A DNA stretch of 64,000 bases, taken from positions 4,036,501-4,100,500 of the forward strand of contig NZ_CP024311.1 in NCBI RefSeq assembly GCF_002944315.1. The letters run 5' to 3'. A program made the translations under genes and the position numbers. Each line of letters begins with the position of its first letter. Within the stretch, counting starts at the first letter, position 1. This document shows, one piece after another, positions 36,380 through 45,228 of the stretch. The notes beneath the pieces are model-generated. The model worked only from the letters and a program-made list of their open reading frames with translations, did not search any database and was not told the origin of the DNA. The DNA comes from Rhizobium sp. NXC24. Lineage in GTDB: Bacteria > Pseudomonadota > Alphaproteobacteria > Rhizobiales > Rhizobiaceae.

Positions 36380-37936
36380 TCAGGGCCGGCGCGATACCGG
36401 CCCTTTTTCCGTCAGTTCGGTATAGGCGAGTGTCTGATCGAGATGCTCGGCCCTCAGCGACAGCAGCTTTTCGGCACAGGCAAGCCGAGTTGCCGCATAA
36501 TCCGGGTCATCGGCGAGATTGGAGAGCTCCATCGGATCATTCGCTAGGTCGAACAGCAAGGGCGGCAGGCCGGTGAAGTGGACGTATTTGAAACGTTCGT
36601 CCCTGATGACGGCGAGATTGCAGGCATTCGACCTGAGGCCGAGATGCCGTTCCGCCTCGCCGTTAGCGATATCGCGGAAATCGAACTCCCAGAAGGCCGC
36701 ATCGCGCCACCGCTCCGGCTCCGCGCCCTCCATAAAGGGCAGAAGCGTCTCACCGTCGAGATGATTGTCGGGCACGAGACCCAGGCGATCGCAAAGCGTC
36801 GGGAAAATATCGGCGGCGCTGGTGAAACGCTCCACCTGCCGGCCGGTACCGCCAGGCTGCCCGGGATCGCGGATGACCAGCGGGATATGATAGCTGCCAT
36901 CGAAAAAGCCGCCCTTACCCAGCATCCAGTGATCACCCATCATTTCCGCGTGGTCTGACGTGAAGACGATCAGCGTATCGTCCCAGGCATCCGCATCCCT
37001 CAGCGCCTGCCAGATCCGCCCGAGCTGCGCATCCACTTCGGCGATCATGCCGTAGTAGGTGGCGCGGATCGCTGAGAGATCCTCAGCCGTCCAGTCGCTC
37101 GCAGGCCCCTCGCCGCCATGGATGAAGCCGCCCTTGCCGATCAGCGGGATGGCGAAGGCGAGAAAGGGATGTGCCGCCAACTCTGCCTGGCGGTCGGCAG
37201 CGCGCGCAAAAGCCGGTCCGTCGCTTGCGGCAAACATGCGGTTATAGGGTTCAGGCACCGAAAACGGCGGATGCGGCCTGAGGAACGAGACATGCGCGAA
37301 CCAGGGCTCGTCCTGTTCGCCGAGCCAGCGAATGAATTCGCCGGCGAGAAAAGCCGTCTGCGTCTCATCCTTGGAGTAAGCCGGCGCGGCATTGGAGATG
37401 TCACCTGGCTTCACGCCGACGGGGATGTGGATATCACGGCTCGTCGCCCCCTCATGCCCCTTCGAGCGCAGCCATGAAAGCCATTGCTTTTCATGCTCCG
37501 GCAGAAGCTGGCGCACGCTGAAACCGGGAAGTACGCCCTCATAGGTCGTCAGATGCGGATCGTTGGGGTCCATGCCACGCGGATCCGGCGCCGTATCGGT
37601 ATAGCCGAACAAGGTCGGATCATAGCCGGCGCGGCGGGCGGCAAGCGCCAGGTTGTCGAAACGCACATCCAGCGGCGAACCATTGCGGCAGACGCGATGG
37701 TTCATCTGATAAAGGCCGGTATAAAGCGTCGCCCGCGCCGGCGAGCAGGGTGCTGCTCCGGCGAAATGCCGGCGGAACAACACACCGTCGCGCGCCAGAG
37801 CGTCGATATTGGGCGTCTTCACGCAGGGGTGACCGACGGCGGAGAGACAATCGCCCCGCCATTGATCAGCCGATATCAGCAATACATTCGGGCGCTCGCT
37901 CGAAGCCCGACGCTTAATGCTGATTGGATTTGGCAT
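36380..37936 (-). CDS. Formylglycine-dependent hydrolase (sulfatase / phosphonate monoester hydrolase family)
   Basis: A 518-residue alkaline-phosphatase superfamily enzyme. The nucleophile motif CxPxR is C64-S-P-A-R, whose Cys is converted to formylglycine; the metal Asp lies in LISADQWRGD (D24) and FTSDHAEMMGDH provides later ligands. From memory it is closest to the promiscuous Rhizobium phosphonate monoester hydrolase (MNHR, YNR and YKYVHF segments shared). No signal peptide, so cytosolic. ATG 37936 overlaps the 3' end of galE by 23 bases in another frame; the much longer open frame upstream lies within galE and is not coding. Confidence 0.85.
   Translation of the reverse strand: MPNPISIKRRASSERPNVLLISADQWRGDCLSAVGHPCVKTPNIDALARDGVLFRRHFAGAAPCSPARATLYTGLYQMNHRVCRNGSPLDVRFDNLALAARRAGYDPTLFGYTDTAPDPRGMDPNDPHLTTYEGVLPGFSVRQLLPEHEKQWLSWLRSKGHEGATSRDIHIPVGVKPGDISNAAPAYSKDETQTAFLAGEFIRWLGEQDEPWFAHVSFLRPHPPFSVPEPYNRMFAASDGPAFARAADRQAELAAHPFLAFAIPLIGKGGFIHGGEGPASDWTAEDLSAIRATYYGMIAEVDAQLGRIWQALRDADAWDDTLIVFTSDHAEMMGDHWMLGKGGFFDGSYHIPLVIRDPGQPGGTGRQVERFTSAADIFPTLCDRLGLVPDNHLDGETLLPFMEGAEPERWRDAAFWEFDFRDIANGEAERHLGLRSNACNLAVIRDERFKYVHFTGLPPLLFDLANDPMELSNLADDPDYAATRLACAEKLLSLRAEHLDQTLAYTELTEKGPVSRRP
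36382..36408 (+). terminator. Terminator of the DUF1993 gene, inside the convergent hydrolase gene
   Basis: Perfect 8-bp stem (36382-36389 with 36397-36404), 7-base loop, and T residues through 36408. It overlaps the last codons of the convergent hydrolase gene, so these bases serve both strands. Confidence 0.75.
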
Positions 37937-38897
37937 GCCAATTCCAGGCGGATTCGATGATCCGCGACAGATCATATTTCGGCGACCAGCCGAGAATATC
38001 GCGGGCCTTGTCGTTATTGGCCACCAGCGTGGTCGAATCGCCTTCGCGGCGGCCGACATATTCGACGGGGAAAGGCCGGTTCGACACCGTCTCGATCGTC
38101 GACAGCAATTCCTTGACCGTCGTGCCCGTACCCGTGCCGAGATTGAGCGCGACCGATTCGCCGCCGCGCAGCAGATATTCCACCGCCCGGACATGCGCAT
38201 CCGCCAGGTCGAGGACGTGGATATAGTCGCGCACGCAGGTGCCGTCGCGTGTATCATAGTCGCTACCGAACACCTTGAAGCCCTGACGGCGGCCAAGCGC
38301 CGCATCGATCGCCAACGGGATGGCATGGGTTTCCGGCGTATGCCACTCGCCGATGCGCCCTTCGAAATCGGCACCGGCCGCATTGAAATAGCGCAGCACC
38401 ACGGAGCGCAGGCCCTTGTATTGATCATAATCGGCAAGCGCCTGCTCGACGATATATTTGGTGCGGCCATAGGGATTGATCGGCACCTGCCGGTGGCTTT
38501 CATCCAACGGAACGCTCTGCGGCAGGCCATAGGTCGCGCAGGTGGATGAAAATACGAAAGCCCCGATGCCGGCCGCCTGCGCCGCCGACAGCAGCGTCAG
38601 CGTGCCAATGACATTGTTCTCATAGAAGGAGACAGGATCCTTGACCGACTCGCCGACCTCGATCAGCGCCGCGAAATGCAGGATGGCGGCTGGCTTGTAT
38701 TTCGCCAAGACCTCGTCGAGCCGAGCCCGATCCCGGATATCGCCCTCTTCCGCCGGACCCCATTTGACGAATTCGCGATGACCGTTGGAAAAATTGTCGT
38801 AGACGACGGGCTGAAACCCCTTATTCGCCAGATCCAGACACGTATGCGAGCCGATATAGCCGGCTCCCCCGACCACCAGAACCGTTTCTCCTGCCAT
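37914..38897 (-). CDS. galE: UDP-glucose 4-epimerase
   Basis: A 327-residue extended SDR interconverting UDP-glucose and UDP-galactose for exopolysaccharide and lipopolysaccharide synthesis (called exoB in rhizobia). NAD motif GGAGYIGSH near the N-terminus; catalytic YGRTK (YxxxK); SSTCATYG upstream. ATG 38897 is chosen: AGAAGGG lies six bases before it, whereas ATG 38903 falls within that site. The downstream hydrolase starts inside its last eight codons, implying one transcript. Confidence 0.93.
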   Translation of the reverse strand: MAGETVLVVGGAGYIGSHTCLDLANKGFQPVVYDNFSNGHREFVKWGPAEEGDIRDRARLDEVLAKYKPAAILHFAALIEVGESVKDPVSFYENNVIGTLTLLSAAQAAGIGAFVFSSTCATYGLPQSVPLDESHRQVPINPYGRTKYIVEQALADYDQYKGLRSVVLRYFNAAGADFEGRIGEWHTPETHAIPLAIDAALGRRQGFKVFGSDYDTRDGTCVRDYIHVLDLADAHVRAVEYLLRGGESVALNLGTGTGTTVKELLSTIETVSNRPFPVEYVGRREGDSTTLVANNDKARDILGWSPKYDLSRIIESAWNWHAKSNQH

Positions 38898-39040
38898 GAC
38901 CATCCCTTCTCAAAGACTGACTGCTCAAGCACGCAGCGTCGCGCTCGAATCCCCGCGTAGAGTTAGAGACCTGTAGATCAGTTGCAAGACCAGAAAAAGA
39001 CGGGAGCTCTGCCAGCTCTAACGAAGAGCATCAGAATGGC

Positions 39041-39739
39041 CTATGCCGGCTTTGCCTGCGGCTTGCTTGCATGAAATAGGATTCCGACCAGCGCCATAAC
39101 CGGCGGCACGAGGAAGCATTCCACGCCGGCGAACATGAAAAGCAGGGCCGCCGCGGCGCAGCCGCAGGCAAAACCGCCGACCGCAGCACCCATCCGGCCG
39201 AGTCTTGCCTTGATGGTGGCTTTCGCCTCTGGGGTGGTTCCTAGCAGGAGGTCGGCGATATCGATCATGATCTGCGTCGTCGTGCCCGTCATCAAAGTCG
39301 TCGGCGGCGCGGAGGCAAGATGGATGCGATGCAAGGCATTCTGGATAGCCATGGCTGAAACCAGCGTCATTCCGGTGAGGATCGCCTGCCAACCGTCGCC
39401 GCTGGGGAAGGGGCCGAAGCTGATGGCAAAGATGGCCGCAAGCACGAGCAGCAGGAATTTCAACGTCAGGATTATCCGCAACACCGGCAATTTGCGTCGA
39501 GATAGATCACCGCCCAACAGATGGGCGAGAATGACGACGATGCAGAAGACCGGCAGCGCCAGCAGCTTGGCAATCGCACCCGAGGTTCCCAGTACCATGG
39601 AAGCGCCGAAGGTAACGAAATTGCCGGTGACATGTGCGGTGAACAGACCGTGCAGGGCAAGGAATCCGGCAGTGTCGACATAGCCGCCGTTGATGCTGAG
39701 AAGGGTCGGCAGGCTCGGCTTCATCGGCTCCTCGCTCAT
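39041..39739 (-). CDS. DUF1275 (YoaK-type) membrane protein
   Basis: A 232-residue inner-membrane protein with six or seven helices. Family marks: LSINGGYVDTAGFLALHGLFTAHVTGN at the N-terminus (substrate-like GYVDTAGF and HVTGN) and AIQNALHR plus TTLMTGTTTQIMIDIADL later. Function of the family is not established. GGAG lies nine bases before ATG 39739; ATG 39724 is an alternative. Single gene, same strand as galE. Confidence 0.82.
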   Translation of the reverse strand: MSEEPMKPSLPTLLSINGGYVDTAGFLALHGLFTAHVTGNFVTFGASMVLGTSGAIAKLLALPVFCIVVILAHLLGGDLSRRKLPVLRIILTLKFLLLVLAAIFAISFGPFPSGDGWQAILTGMTLVSAMAIQNALHRIHLASAPPTTLMTGTTTQIMIDIADLLLGTTPEAKATIKARLGRMGAAVGGFACGCAAAALLFMFAGVECFLVPPVMALVGILFHASKPQAKPA

Positions 39740-39928
39740 TTCGATCGGCTCCGACCTTATCGCGCCATATAGCCGCCGATGTCGAGACGTTTGCGCGTCT
39801 GCCGATCAAAGCACCGTATTTCTTGCCAATCGGCAGGCCCGTAACATGTTGCAGACCGAGGTTGTATACCCTTGCCTGATTGGGTTGTGCTTTGCTAGCT
39901 TTCGGTTCAGAGGGTGGGGCATCGGTTC

Positions 39929-41083
39929 ATGATTTTTGCAGTTTTATGGCATCTTGTACGTGGCGCCGCTAACGCTTGTCGGCTTGGAGCCATAGCGGGA
40001 TCGGCACTCTTGGGGCTGGCGACTGTTGCTGCGGCCCAGGTGCCCGGCGCACCCATGCAATTCATGCTCGTTCATGCCGATCCCAGCTCCGGCAACTGTC
40101 GGCCCGAGGGCTGCGTGGACTGGATCGCGGCGGAAGGCATGATCGATGCGAGATCTCCTGGCGATCTGCGCAAGCTCCTCACTAGCATCGGTGACCGGAA
40201 ACTGCCCATAATCGTCAATTCGCCCGGCGGAAATGTAGCGGCTGCGATGGAAATGGGTGAGATCATCCGGAAGCGCGGCCTGTCCGTCGCTGTGGGCGGC
40301 ACGAGGCTCCAGTCCTGTCCAAGCGGCCAGCCGCTCTGTGGCGATGGCTGGCGGGCCGGCGCGAAGGGCATGGTTTATTCCGCCGGCGCCGAATGTCTTT
40401 CGGCCTGCCCTTTCGTACTGGCAGCCGGGGTTAGACGCGTCACCAGTCCCTTCAGCATCGTGGGTGTCCATCAGGTCAGGACAACCTTTGATCAGGAGCG
40501 GATAATCTATCGGGAGAAATATCAGGTCGTTAACGGCAAGAAGCACATCATCAGTCGCCAGGAGGTCAGTCGCAAATTTGTCGGACTGTACGATAGCACG
40601 AAGCTGTCGAAATCGCTGCGATCGAAGATTCTCACCTATTTCAAGGAAATGGGCGTCGATCGGTCGATCCTCGATATGGCGATGAGTGCCGCGCCAAGTT
40701 CGATACGGCTCATTACGCCGGATGAAGCAATGAAAATCGGCCTACTGACCGATAAGGTTTCCGCCGACGACTTAGTCAAGGCCGGCGCTTGCGCAGTCGG
40801 TCAGCCATTTTCGGCCTGCGTCGCGCCCATATCCACGGATTCAACGGCTCTTCTTGCCAATCCACCCTTTGCGGATTGGCAACTTAGCCCCGTGCAGGAT
40901 TACCTTCCATCCTTTGCGACACCGAACAGCCAGACACAACAAAGTAGCGGCTGCGTCCGCGAGCCAAAGGACTATACGCCACGTTCAGCCTCAAGATCGG
41001 CGATTTCGTCGGAGATTTCCGTGATGCGTTGCCGGAGCTCCGCCTCGGTGCCGTCATCAACCTCTCCCTCGCCGAAACAATAG
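39929..41083 (+). CDS. Secreted ClpP/crotonase-fold-like protein of unknown function
   Basis: A 384-residue protein with a signal peptide or anchor (about residues 8-37). Its core resembles periplasmic ClpP-fold proteins (COG3904 type): IIVNSPGGNVAAAMEMGEII, then SAGAECLSACPFVLAAGVRR and a VGVHQVR segment, where Ser of LSACPF is the candidate nucleophile. The last 37 residues are Ser-rich, unlike the rest, and overlap the minus-strand gene at 40972-41160, so the natural C-terminus may have been lost or extended. ATG 39929 is preferred over GTG 39914. Confidence 0.55.
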   Translation: MIFAVLWHLVRGAANACRLGAIAGSALLGLATVAAAQVPGAPMQFMLVHADPSSGNCRPEGCVDWIAAEGMIDARSPGDLRKLLTSIGDRKLPIIVNSPGGNVAAAMEMGEIIRKRGLSVAVGGTRLQSCPSGQPLCGDGWRAGAKGMVYSAGAECLSACPFVLAAGVRRVTSPFSIVGVHQVRTTFDQERIIYREKYQVVNGKKHIISRQEVSRKFVGLYDSTKLSKSLRSKILTYFKEMGVDRSILDMAMSAAPSSIRLITPDEAMKIGLLTDKVSADDLVKAGACAVGQPFSACVAPISTDSTALLANPPFADWQLSPVQDYLPSFATPNSQTQQSSGCVREPKDYTPRSASRSAISSEISVMRCRSSASVPSSTSPSPKQ

Positions 41084-41160
41084 CGTGCTATATGCAGCTC
41101 GAGCTTGGACTCCAGCTCCGAGCGCCTGGCGTATAAATGGGCAAGATATGTGTTACGCAT
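40972..41160 (-). CDS. Small coiled-coil protein, function unknown
   Basis: A 62-residue, highly charged protein. Residues 12-60 look like a helical hairpin or coiled coil: ARRSELESKLELHIARY and ELRQRITEISDEIADLEAER. The composition is protein-like, in contrast to the Ser-rich translation of the opposite strand, which argues that this strand is the coding one here. No strong ribosome site precedes ATG 41160. Converges on and overlaps the secreted-protein gene by 112 bases. Confidence 0.5.
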   Translation of the reverse strand: MRNTYLAHLYARRSELESKLELHIARYCFGEGEVDDGTEAELRQRITEISDEIADLEAERGV

Positions 41161-41285
41161 TGCGAACCACGCATTCCGAGAAATATGTCTCTGAATACTA
41201 AAATAGGTACGCTGCGAAGGGTTTCGATAGGGAGCGCCGCGACCTTTTGGCCTGCCGCGGCGATTTGAGAATGAACCGCCGGCGC

Positions 41286-41852
41286 TTATTTGCGCACGGG
41301 GATCATCCGGACAAGCACGCGATCCCGAAACACGTAATGGTGCCCAAGGGCGGCGGCGGCGTGAATTCCCGCAACGGCGATGATTGCCCAGGCGGTGTAG
41401 TCATGCAGTTCACCCATCACATGCCGTGTCGGCTGATCGAGGACGATCAAGGGCGGCACCGAGAACAGGCCGAAGAAGCTCGGTTCGTTGCCCGAGGCCC
41501 AGATCATCAGGAAGCCATAGGACACCTGCGAAATCATCAGTGCATAGAGAGCAAGGTGGGCAAGCGTCGCCACCGCATGCTGAAGCCCGGAGACCGCCGG
41601 GGCCGTGCGCCGGTGGGTCGCAATGCGCCAGACGATGCGCAGGATTAGGACGGCCGCAAGCAGAATGCCGAGCGAGATATGCACGAAGATCAGATCCCCG
41701 CGAAGCGGCGTCCCACGGGCTACGAAGCTTCGCGCCTCGGCCAATGTGAACATGGTCAGCACCAGAAGAGCCGTCAGCCAGTGGAACGTGATGGTGACAT
41801 GGTCGTAGCGGGCTGCCCGCGCATCCGCGGCAGCCATATTGAAATTACTCAT
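41286..41852 (-). CDS. Cytochrome b561
   Basis: A 188-residue inner-membrane diheme cytochrome of the CybB type with four helices. Candidate heme ligands: His in ITFHWLTALL, FVHISLGIL, GELHDYTAW and AGIHAAAALGHHY. Transfers electrons between the quinone pool and periplasmic acceptors; some relatives reduce superoxide. ATG 41852 has GGAG ten bases upstream, better than the longer frame to 41879. Stands alone. Confidence 0.88.
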   Translation of the reverse strand: MSNFNMAAADARAARYDHVTITFHWLTALLVLTMFTLAEARSFVARGTPLRGDLIFVHISLGILLAAVLILRIVWRIATHRRTAPAVSGLQHAVATLAHLALYALMISQVSYGFLMIWASGNEPSFFGLFSVPPLIVLDQPTRHVMGELHDYTAWAIIAVAGIHAAAALGHHYVFRDRVLVRMIPVRK

Positions 41853-42089
41853 GATTTGCGATCTCCTTGGGAGGAACAAGCAGCAAACACGTGAGGTTTC
41901 CTTTTTATTCGGCTGCCTTAAGAAGACAGGCGGCTTGCAACGGCGCCCCGCCGATGCCTCTCTTGCAAAGCCTCCGCCCGATCGTCACATTGATCTGACT
42001 TGCGCCTGAATTGACGTCTCCTAACAAAGATTTGCGCTGACACGCCGCTTGGGTTTGGGCTAATTCAGGTCGATTGTTCGAGGTGGATT

Positions 42090-43376
42090 GTGTTGAGCGA
42101 AAAAATTGCCGTCATTGGCCTGGGTTACGTCGGATTGCCTGTTGCGATCGCGCTCGCCGGAAAATTTTCCGATGTGGTCGGCTTCGATATCAAGCCATCC
42201 CGCATTGCCGCCCTGAAAGCCGGGGAAGACGACACGCGCGAGGTGTCGCCGGCCCGCCTGAAGGAAAGTGGCCTCCGCATCAGCAGCGACATTCATGACC
42301 TGCAGGACCGTGACATCTTCATCGTCGCCGTTCCGACGCCGATCGACCGCAATCGGCAGCCGGATCTGCGGCCGATGATTGCCGCCTCGCGTACCGTCGG
42401 CCTGGCTTTGAAGAAGGGCGGCATCGTCGTCTATGAATCGACGGTCTATCCCGGCGTGACGGAAGAGGTCTGCGGCCCCGTGCTTGCCGAGGTCTCGGGC
42501 CTGCGCCAGGGCGAGGATTTTCACGTCGGCTATTCACCGGAGCGGATCAACCCCGGCGACAAGGAGCACACGTTCGAACGCATCGTGAAGGTGGTCGCCG
42601 GCGACAATGAGGAAACGCTGGAAAGGATCGCCGCCGTCTATGGCGCCGTGGTCGAGGCCGGCATTCACCGCGCGCCTAGCATCAAGGTGGCGGAGGCCGC
42701 CAAGGTGATCGAAAACACCCAGCGCGACCTCAACATCGCCTTGATGAACGAGCTGTCGATCATCTTCGAGAAGATGGATATCCGCACCGCCGACGTGCTG
42801 AAGGCGGCCAGGACCAAATGGAATTTCCTGCCCTTCACGCCCGGCCTGGTCGGCGGCCACTGCATCGGTGTCGATCCCTATTACCTCACCGCCAAGGCCG
42901 AGGAACTCGGCTATCATCCTGAAGTCATCCTCTCCGGCCGCCGTATCAATGACGGCATGGGCGCCTTCATCGCCCAGAAACTCATCAAGATGCTGGTAGC
43001 GGCGCAAAAGCCGATCAATGGTGCCCGGATCGGCATCTTCGGGCTGACCTTCAAGGAAAACGTGCCTGATCTGCGCAACAGCCGCGTGCCCGACATCATC
43101 CGCGAACTACACCAATTCGGCCTTGAGCCGCTGGTGCACGACCCCATGGCCAGCCATCACGAGGCGGAAGAGGAATATGGTGTGCGGCTGGCGGCGCTCG
43201 ATGATTTCGGCAAGCTCGACGCCCTCGTGCTTGCCGTGCCGCACAAATCCTACCTGAGCGACGGTGCGGCGCAGATCCTGAATCTGTTGGGCGAGAACGG
43301 CGTGGTCGTCGACGTGAAGGCTGCCCTTGAGCAGAACAACCCTCTACTCAACGGCCACGCCGTCTGGAGCCTGTGA
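42090..43376 (+). CDS. Nucleotide-sugar dehydrogenase (UDP-HexNAc 6-dehydrogenase, TviB/WbpO/WecC type)
   Basis: A 428-residue NAD-dependent enzyme oxidising a UDP-sugar C6 alcohol to a uronic acid. GxGxxG Rossmann motif IGLGYVGLPVA at residues 9-19; catalytic Cys in GGHCIGVDPYY; FGLTFKENVPDLRNS in the C-terminal domain. Closest in feel to TviB/WbpO, making UDP-GlcNAcA or UDP-GalNAcA for surface polysaccharide. Start GTG 42090 with GAGGTGG about five bases upstream; TTG 42093 adjoins. First plus-strand gene of the polysaccharide region, convergent with the SDR gene. Confidence 0.88.
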   Translation: MLSEKIAVIGLGYVGLPVAIALAGKFSDVVGFDIKPSRIAALKAGEDDTREVSPARLKESGLRISSDIHDLQDRDIFIVAVPTPIDRNRQPDLRPMIAASRTVGLALKKGGIVVYESTVYPGVTEEVCGPVLAEVSGLRQGEDFHVGYSPERINPGDKEHTFERIVKVVAGDNEETLERIAAVYGAVVEAGIHRAPSIKVAEAAKVIENTQRDLNIALMNELSIIFEKMDIRTADVLKAARTKWNFLPFTPGLVGGHCIGVDPYYLTAKAEELGYHPEVILSGRRINDGMGAFIAQKLIKMLVAAQKPINGARIGIFGLTFKENVPDLRNSRVPDIIRELHQFGLEPLVHDPMASHHEAEEEYGVRLAALDDFGKLDALVLAVPHKSYLSDGAAQILNLLGENGVVVDVKAALEQNNPLLNGHAVWSL

Positions 43377-43383
43377 ACGACAG

Positions 43384-44316
43384 TCAGTGATCCCTCTCGG
43401 CTGCGGCGACTGTCTGCCGCAGGCCGTCATCGACCGAATAGGGCGGCGACCATCCGGTAATTGCGATCGTTTCGCCGATATCGACCTGCAACGAACCGAG
43501 AAGGCGTTGCGCCGCCGCACGGCGCCCGAGCAGCGCCGCAAGCCCTTCCAACAGGCGCGGCGGTACGGGCAGCAGGAAAGCTCTGCGCCCCATTGCCGAG
43601 GAGAGTTTGCCTATCAGCTCGCCGATGGAAAGATCCGCGCCATCGCTAATCAGGAACACTCGATTTCCCACATCGGCATGGCTGATGCAAAGCAGGATGA
43701 AATCGACGAGATTGCCGACGAACACTAGGGATCTCCGGTTTGCGACCAGGCCGAAAGGCCAAGGCAACGGCCGCTTAGCCCATTTCATCAAGCTCGCGAA
43801 ATTCGCCTTCACCCCAGGGCCATAGACGAGTGGCGGGCGGATGATGACGACATCCATGTTCGTCTCCTTGCCGATAGCAAGGAGCGCCTCCTCCGCCTCC
43901 CGCTTCGACTGCCCGTAGGGGTCTTCCGGATGCGGCGTATCGGACGCGGTAAACGGCTTGCCGGGCGCGGTCGCCTCACCATTGACCTTGATCGAACTCA
44001 AGAAGATGAAGCGCTTTACGCCGGCCTGCGCCGCCTGCCGCGCCAAGTTGACCGTGGCGTCGACATTGACAGCGCGAAAGGCCGCAAGCGGGTCGGCCGC
44101 GGTGTCGTTCATGACATGGACCCGCGCCGCCAGATGCACGACCGTTTCGACGTCGACGAGCGCATTGGTCCAATCCGTCCCGCCATCGATCGTTCCCAGC
44201 GCCAGAAATCCCGGCCTCGGGGTACGGCTGACCGGTCGATAGGCCATCTGTCGCCGCGAAAGCTCGGCGCAAAGCGCCTGCCCGACAAAACCCGTCGCGC
44301 CCGTCACCAGGATCAT
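43384..44316 (-). CDS. NAD-dependent epimerase/reductase (extended SDR) for surface polysaccharide
   Basis: A 310-residue extended SDR. TGATGFVGQ is the NAD motif, LSSIKVNGE carries the catalytic Ser, and YGQSK the YxxxK pair. Resembles WbpV-type UDP-sugar 4-epimerases and, by context, WreQ, the 4-reductase that completes N-acetyl-quinovosamine in R. etli O-antigen (inference). It is divergent from an initiating sugar-phosphate transferase, the pairing expected if its product is the first sugar put on the lipid carrier. ATG 44316. Confidence 0.75.
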   Translation of the reverse strand: MILVTGATGFVGQALCAELSRRQMAYRPVSRTPRPGFLALGTIDGGTDWTNALVDVETVVHLAARVHVMNDTAADPLAAFRAVNVDATVNLARQAAQAGVKRFIFLSSIKVNGEATAPGKPFTASDTPHPEDPYGQSKREAEEALLAIGKETNMDVVIIRPPLVYGPGVKANFASLMKWAKRPLPWPFGLVANRRSLVFVGNLVDFILLCISHADVGNRVFLISDGADLSIGELIGKLSSAMGRRAFLLPVPPRLLEGLAALLGRRAAAQRLLGSLQVDIGETIAITGWSPPYSVDDGLRQTVAAAERDH

Positions 44317-44506
44317 GCCTCTGCTACCCCTCGTTCTGCCCGGTTTTCACTCCCGCCATGCTTTGCACATTCCCTTTGCAGGGAACAAGCCCGGCAAAAT
44401 TCGTGATGAGGGCGATTGTGAACAAGTCCGTGATATGAGATGCACTCCGCAGAAAGCCCTTATCGGCGCAATTGAGACACGAGCACCGGCAGAACCAACG
44501 GAAACG

Positions 44507-45082
44507 ATGCCCTATACCATTGCCAAGCGCCTTTTCGATTTCCTGGCCGCCCTCGGCGCAGCCGTGGTCTTTTCCATCCCGATCCTGATCGTCGCCATCG
44601 CCGTCCGGCTGACCTCCCGCGGCCCCGTACTCTACTGGTCGGACCGTGTCGGCCGTGAAAACAGGATTTTTCGCATGCCGAAATTTCGCAGCATGCGGAC
44701 CGACACCCCGGCGGTTGCCACCCATCTGCTGAAGGACGCCAACGCCTATCTGACGCCGATCGGTTCCTTCCTGCGCAAATCCAGCCTGGATGAACTGCCG
44801 CAGCTCTGGTGCATCCTGAAGGGCGAGATGAGCATCGTCGGCCCTCGCCCGGCCCTCTTCAACCAGCATGACCTGATTGCGCTGCGTACCGAGCGCGGCG
44901 TCGACGCCCTACCGCCGGGCCTAACCGGCTGGGCGCAGGTCAACGGCCGCGACGAACTGCCGATCCCGCAGAAAGTGGCTTTGGACGAAGACTATCTGCG
45001 CCGGCGCTCGTTTCTTTTCGATCTGAAGATCATCGTCCTGACGGTGCTGAAAGTTCTGCGCAGTGATGGAGTGACGCATTAA
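44507..45082 (+). CDS. Undecaprenyl-phosphate sugar phosphotransferase (initiating, PglC/WreU-like)
   Basis: A 191-residue bacterial sugar transferase (PF02397) of the short monotopic PglC class: a single hydrophobic segment (about 11-32), then [14 protein letters not shown], the catalytic [24 protein letters not shown], and [14 protein letters not shown]. It links a sugar-1-phosphate to undecaprenyl phosphate, the first step of O-antigen or capsule. ATG 44507 with ACGGA upstream; the frame continues upstream to 44315, but that part is not protein-like. WreU of R. etli is a plausible equivalent. Confidence 0.85.
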   Translation: MPYTIAKRLFDFLAALGAAVVFSIPILIVAIAVRLTSRGPVLYWSDRVGRENRIFRMPKFRSMRTDTPAVATHLLKDANAYLTPIGSFLRKSSLDELPQLWCILKGEMSIVGPRPALFNQHDLIALRTERGVDALPPGLTGWAQVNGRDELPIPQKVALDEDYLRRRSFLFDLKIIVLTVLKVLRSDGVTH

Positions 45083-45091
45083 CGGGACGGC

Positions 45092-45112
45092 GATATCAAA
45101 GGTTTTGATATC
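45092..45112 (+). terminator. Hairpin after the sugar phosphotransferase gene
   Basis: Perfect 9-bp AT-rich stem (45092-45100 with 45104-45112) around a 3-base loop, ten bases after the stop; no T-run follows. Weak terminator or mRNA end structure. Confidence 0.4.
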
Positions 45113-45228
45113 ATAAACAGAGCACGCAAAATGCCGGTCACCAAAATGCCGTATTCCTGCCCGCTTGCGACCTTACTGGCAACGGACACCGGCTGCTGGC
45201 TGAAATAGGAACAAAGGCGGACGCACTA

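Noticed and set aside
37937..38530. N-terminal extension of the formylglycine hydrolase frame
   Set aside because: Lies inside galE in another frame and is Arg/Ser/Met-rich; the enzyme domain starts right after ATG 37936.
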